This document shows, piece after piece, positions 60,817-64,000 of a DNA stretch of 64,000 nucleotides. Below the pieces are notes generated by a model. It searched no databases, was not told the DNA's origin, and worked only from the letters and a program-made list of their open reading frames with translations. Numbering within the stretch: position 1 is the first letter of the stretch; every line of letters begins with the position of its first letter. The translations under genes and the position numbers were made by a program. This DNA is from Planctomycetota bacterium (GTDB taxonomy: Bacteria > Planctomycetota > Phycisphaerae > UBA1845 > PWPN01), in assembly GCA_029550525.1 (NCBI GenBank), contig JAKPHF010000056.1:186001-250000 (forward strand), in the 5' to 3' direction.

Positions 60817-62454
60817 TCAGCCGGAGGATTCCGACAACGCCCGGGCAGGGGCAAAGTACTTGGCCCACCAGTCCGAGCCGAGCCGACTCCCGACAGGGTC
60901 CATCGCCGCGGCAGCGAACGCCGCCTCGTGGAGGCGATCCCGGTGCTGATTGAGGGCCAGGCCGATCGTGGCCGCGGCCAGCATGACAGCCATGGATGTG
61001 CTGGCGACCGCCAACGCCCCGCGAGCCCAGACCCCGGCCGGCCAGTTCGCCGAGCGACGCCGTCGCCATCCCCAGAATAGCCAGACCACGAAGATGATCC
61101 CGGCGAGCAGCCCAACCACGGTCCCCAGCCGCCGGAACAACTGGACTCCCACGGGCGGGCTCCACGACTCGCCGTTCAGCGGGATAAACGTCGCGACCCC
61201 GGCCGAGGCCACGATCAGGAGAAGCCCGCCGGCCAGTGATCGAACAGGAAGCCGGCCGCGGCCGCCATCCGCGGTTGTGGGGATCAGGCACCACTCGGTG
61301 GCCAGAAGCCAGAGGAACAAAAGCGTCGCCGGAGCGAACACGACCGCCGGTAGCGAGCGCAACGAAGTCAGCCAGATAAACGGCACGGCATCGGACGCGA
61401 CCATCAGCACGACCGCGATCAACGGCAGTGACACGACAGCCGGCGCGACCACCGCTCCCCAGCCGCCCCATCGCCACGCCAGCGGCACCAACCCCCGCGG
61501 CCGCAAGATCACCACCGCCGCCAGCAGCACCAGACACACCACCGCCAACGCCCAGCCGAATCCCACCAGCGCCCCGCCGGCTACGAGCGACTTCACCACC
61601 CGCCGGTGCGCATCCGTCGCGACGGGCTCGAACGTCAGCGGGATCAGGTTGATTTCGTTTTGCGGGACATCCACCCACGTGTGCTGAAACGACTGCAACG
61701 CTTCGGCGACCGGCCGGGTCGCAGGCCCGAGCTCGATCGCACCGGCCTCCCGCAGGACGAAATCGATTTTTGCTGCGGCCAGCGTCGCAACCTCCGGCAA
61801 AGGCGAGTCGGCCACCACGTCGGTCCACATCCGGATCGCCGCGCGGTAGACGCGAGTCGCCTCCGCCGGGCGGCCCGCCTGCTGATGGTGATGCGCCAAC
61901 GCGAGCAGTCGTCCGTTCAATTCGCGCAGCACCGGGCGGTACACGGCCACTGCCCCGCTCCAGCGGTCGCCCCGAAAAATCGCCTCTGCACGCCGTGCGG
62001 AAACGCCCCGTTCGGTCAGCGTGGTCAGGAATGTCTCATGTAGCCGGGCCAGGCCGAGCCGCAGCGGCGGCGCGTACTCGAGCCGGGCGATCAGGCCGGA
62101 CACGGCCGTATCAATCTGGCTCGTAGCGGGCGTCAGGTTTTCCGCGTCTTGTGGTTGCGTGGTCGTCGGCCGGACCGGCTCGATGCCGGCTTCACGCAGG
62201 CGGGACAGCAGCTCGGCCCAGATCGGCAGCGAATTGTCGGTCATCCGGGCCCAGTCCCCCAGTTCCTGTTCGTCAGGATTGCGCTGATACAGGACGTTGA
62301 GCACCGCGAGCGGATTGTTGATTCGACGATCGGACTGCCAGGCCGCGCGAGCCACCTGCACAGCCTTTTGTTCATTGGGGGTGACTGCGTGCGGCACCAT
62401 CAGGTTTATTTGCCGCACGAGCGTGTTGAGCAGGCCCAGGCAAACCAGGCACAA
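60817..62454 (-). CDS. Polytopic membrane protein with helical extracytoplasmic domain; true start probably upstream
   Basis: At least 545 residues, unrecognised. After a first hydrophobic segment comes a hydrophilic helical region of about 290 residues with TPR-like character (AVAVYRPVLRELNGRLLALA, AEATRVYRAAIRMWTDVVAD). About seven membrane helices follow (GWALAVVCLVLLAAVVIL, VVAPAVVSLPLIAVVLMVAS, LLAGIIFVVWLFWGW). The TTG at 62454 cuts the first helix in half. In the same frame upstream the translation [10 protein letters not shown]...RWRGTVIALLASLVL completes a proper anchor with positive residues before it. The best ribosome-binding site there (AGGAG) is eight bases before an ATT at 62554-62556. 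It is the first gene of the exporter cluster. Confidence 0.75.
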   Translation of the reverse strand: MCLVCLGLLNTLVRQINLMVPHAVTPNEQKAVQVARAAWQSDRRINNPLAVLNVLYQRNPDEQELGDWARMTDNSLPIWAELLSRLREAGIEPVRPTTTQPQDAENLTPATSQIDTAVSGLIARLEYAPPLRLGLARLHETFLTTLTERGVSARRAEAIFRGDRWSGAVAVYRPVLRELNGRLLALAHHHQQAGRPAEATRVYRAAIRMWTDVVADSPLPEVATLAAAKIDFVLREAGAIELGPATRPVAEALQSFQHTWVDVPQNEINLIPLTFEPVATDAHRRVVKSLVAGGALVGFGWALAVVCLVLLAAVVILRPRGLVPLAWRWGGWGAVVAPAVVSLPLIAVVLMVASDAVPFIWLTSLRSLPAVVFAPATLLFLWLLATEWCLIPTTADGGRGRLPVRSLAGGLLLIVASAGVATFIPLNGESWSPPVGVQLFRRLGTVVGLLAGIIFVVWLFWGWRRRRSANWPAGVWARGALAVASTSMAVMLAAATIGLALNQHRDRLHEAAFAAAAMDPVGSRLGSDWWAKYFAPARALSESSG

Positions 62455-62607
62455 GACCAGCGATGCCAGCAGCGCGATAACCGTCCCCCGCCACCGCAGC
62501 GCACCGGGCGGAGCGGGTTGATGAGGCTTGGCTCGACGATGCTTGACCCGGCTAATGGCTGAAGCTCCTGCCTGCTGTCTCCTGTCTGCTGCCTCCTCCC
62601 CCTTCTT

Positions 62608-63069
62608 TCACTCCTCCACTTCCGCGACCATCTCAATCTCCACCGCCGCGTTGAGCGGTAGCACGTTCACGCCGACTGCCGATCGCGCGTGCTTGCCGGC
62701 GTCGCCGAAGATGCTCACCAGCAGGTCGCTCGCGCCGTTAGCGACCTTGGGCTGATCGGTGAAGCCGGCCGCGCTGCTCACGAACACGCCCAGTCGAACG
62801 ATGCGACGGATGCGGTCGATGCCCCTTGCCGCCGCCGCGACCTGGGCCAGGGCGTTCATCACCGCGACCCTGGCCGCCTCGGTCGCTTCCTCGAGCGACA
62901 CGTCCTGGCCCACATTGCCCAGGGCCACGAGCTTGCCGTCCCGCGTGGGCAACTGGCCGCTCGTGAACACGAGGTTGCCCACGCGCACGTACGGTACGTA
63001 CGAGCCCACCGGCACGGGCGCCGGCGGAAGCGTCAGTCCCAACCGCTTCAACTGTTCCGATGCACTCAC
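62608..63069 (-). CDS. RidA/YjgF-family enamine-imine deaminase-like protein
   Basis: A 153-residue protein of the RidA superfamily, which trims reactive enamine or imine intermediates from PLP enzymes. [20 protein letters not shown] is the YjgF N-terminal pattern, followed by [16 protein letters not shown] and [20 protein letters not shown]. The C-terminus [20 protein letters not shown] contains the conserved arginine-containing active-site strand and the glutamate near the end. It resembles the longer RidA-like subgroup (TIGR-type YjgF/Rid with LPxxPxPxGxY), whose members do not all have deaminase activity. The ATG overlaps the stop of the scpA gene (ATGA at 63066-63069), so the two are cotranscribed. 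Confidence 0.92.
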   Translation of the reverse strand: MSASEQLKRLGLTLPPAPVPVGSYVPYVRVGNLVFTSGQLPTRDGKLVALGNVGQDVSLEEATEAARVAVMNALAQVAAAARGIDRIRRIVRLGVFVSSAAGFTDQPKVANGASDLLVSIFGDAGKHARSAVGVNVLPLNAAVEIEMVAEVEE

Positions 63070-64000
63070 GGGTTGTCTCCGGATGATCCAAGCGATTCGC
63101 TGCCCGGCTTATCGCGCTCTCTCTGCCACTCGCCCGCGTCATCAAGCCGCTCATCGAGCGAACGGCCCAGGTCCACCTCCGCGATTTCGACCGCTTTGAT
63201 GCGCCGGCTGAACTCGTCCTCTTCTTCTTCCTCCTCGTCCTCGAAGAGCGCCTCGCGCGGAGCGTCGGGCCCGACCTCTTCGAACGGGGCGTCCTCCATC
63301 TCCTCCTCTTCCTCGAACGCGTCGTCGGCTTCGGCCGCGTCGTCTGGCTCTGGCGTGGCATCGGCCGCGCCAGCCTCCAGCACCGTGGTGATCGGCGTCG
63401 CATCGATGAGCGTCACCACGATGGTTCCGAACGCCAGTTCCTGCTGCACTCGCACCCGCTGCTGACGGATGAGCTCGAGCAGGGCGAGGAACAGCCCCAC
63501 CATCTCGCCGCGCGAACGCCCCTCAAACAGCCGCTCGAACGGCATGGTCGGCCCTTCCCGCTCCAGCCGGTCGAGCACGTCGGCCGCGTGCAGCGTGATG
63601 GGCGTGTCGTCGTAGCGGACGTCGTGCGTGGCCTTGTTCCGCCCCACCGCCGCCAGCAGCTTGTTGAACGCGGTCAGCAGGTCCCAGATCTGCACGTCCT
63701 CGAGGTCCACCGACTCGTCACCGGGCACGTCCTGTCCCGGCCGGGCGTACCGCTGGGCGTGCAGCTCGGCTTTGTCGGCCAGACGTATCGCCGCCTCGCG
63801 AAATGTGCGATACGCCAGCAACTGGCGAACCAGGTCCGCCCGGGGGTCCAGCGTCTCGTCCGTCACCTGCTCGGGCGGCGGCTTGGGCAGGAGCATCCGC
63901 GACTTGATCTCCATCAGCGTCGCCGCCAGCACGAGGAACTCGCCCACCGTCTCCGGGTCGATTTGCTGCAGCAGCTTGACGTATTCGAGATACTGCTCGA
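63066..64000 (-). CDS. scpA: Segregation and condensation protein A, partial (C-terminal part)
   Basis: The kleisin subunit of the Smc-ScpAB chromosome condensation complex. The gene enters from the right edge, so the N-terminus is missing. The visible 311 codons begin EQYLEYVKLLQQIDPETVGE, then LVLAATLMEIKSRMLLPKPP, the most conserved ScpA block, and DPRADLVRQLLAYRTFREAA. The kleisin C-terminal winged-helix part is FERLFEGRSRGEMVGLFLAL. The protein then carries an unusual acidic tail: about 90 residues rich in Glu and Asp (EEEEEMEDAPFEE, EDEEEEEEDEFSRR), which ordinary ScpA proteins lack. The overlap with ridA suggests a shared transcript. Confidence 0.93.
   Translation of the reverse strand, partial: EQYLEYVKLLQQIDPETVGEFLVLAATLMEIKSRMLLPKPPPEQVTDETLDPRADLVRQLLAYRTFREAAIRLADKAELHAQRYARPGQDVPGDESVDLEDVQIWDLLTAFNKLLAAVGRNKATHDVRYDDTPITLHAADVLDRLEREGPTMPFERLFEGRSRGEMVGLFLALLELIRQQRVRVQQELAFGTIVVTLIDATPITTVLEAGAADATPEPDDAAEADDAFEEEEEMEDAPFEEVGPDAPREALFEDEEEEEEDEFSRRIKAVEIAEVDLGRSLDERLDDAGEWQRERDKPGSESLGSSGDNP

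Overview
The window looks like chromosomal DNA of a planctomycete (Planctomycetota), probably an uncultured Phycisphaerae-like lineage. The base composition is GC-rich. Two small secreted proteins carry PEP-CTERM sorting tails, several large secreted proteins end in dockerin-like calcium repeats, there is a pilin-like protein with a C-terminal FLDGHVE motif, there is a formylglycine-type sulfatase, and there is the CPQCG...CPECG zinc-ribbon family usual in this phylum. The taxonomic placement is inference from gene content. I saw no rRNA, tRNA or CRISPR array.

Layout. 1-900 is the 5' part of guaA on the minus strand. 1.1-5 kb holds two convergent paralogous membrane proteins of GT-C type. 5-7 kb has small exported proteins and repeats. 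7.3-14.2 kb holds a GH78 rhamnosidase, two poorly resolved hypothetical genes, a polysaccharide pyruvyl transferase overlapping an FAD oxidoreductase, and a leucine-rich-repeat remnant. 14.5-22.1 kb holds uvrB, flanked by inverted copies of a dispersed repeat, then a MarR-RND-adaptor efflux operon. 22.3-30.1 kb (minus) holds a GT9 glycosyltransferase, a serine hydrolase, an unusual exported sulfatase-nitrilase fusion, an AGE-family epimerase and a DegT aminotransferase. 30.3-36.6 kb holds a transposase-like remnant, a papain-like multidomain protease, 1.3 kb without recognisable genes and a GH39-like glycosidase. 37.4-46.5 kb (plus) is a run of secreted proteins: PEP-CTERM, dockerin, golvesin-like, pilin-like and NAGPA-type, followed by a convergent LacI regulator.

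48-52.6 kb carries a two-gene 2-hydroxyacyl-CoA dehydratase activase system in which two ASKHA ATPase modules are fused in one chain. 52.7-62.6 kb (minus) is an ABC-2 exporter cluster: ATPase, double permease, two exported helical proteins and two large membrane proteins. 62.6-64 kb is ridA overlapping the 3' part of scpA.

The carbohydrate genes (rhamnosidase, sulfatase, AGE epimerase, GH39-like enzyme, phosphodiester glycosidase, LacI regulator) fit growth on sulfated or acidic polysaccharides. The secreted run looks like a cell-surface or extracellular-matrix set. Small palindromic, MITE-like elements are scattered between genes, and one lies in frame inside a coding sequence. The items I consider most worth pursuing are the sulfatase-nitrilase fusion, the tandem activase with two complete cysteine pairs, and these mobile palindromes.
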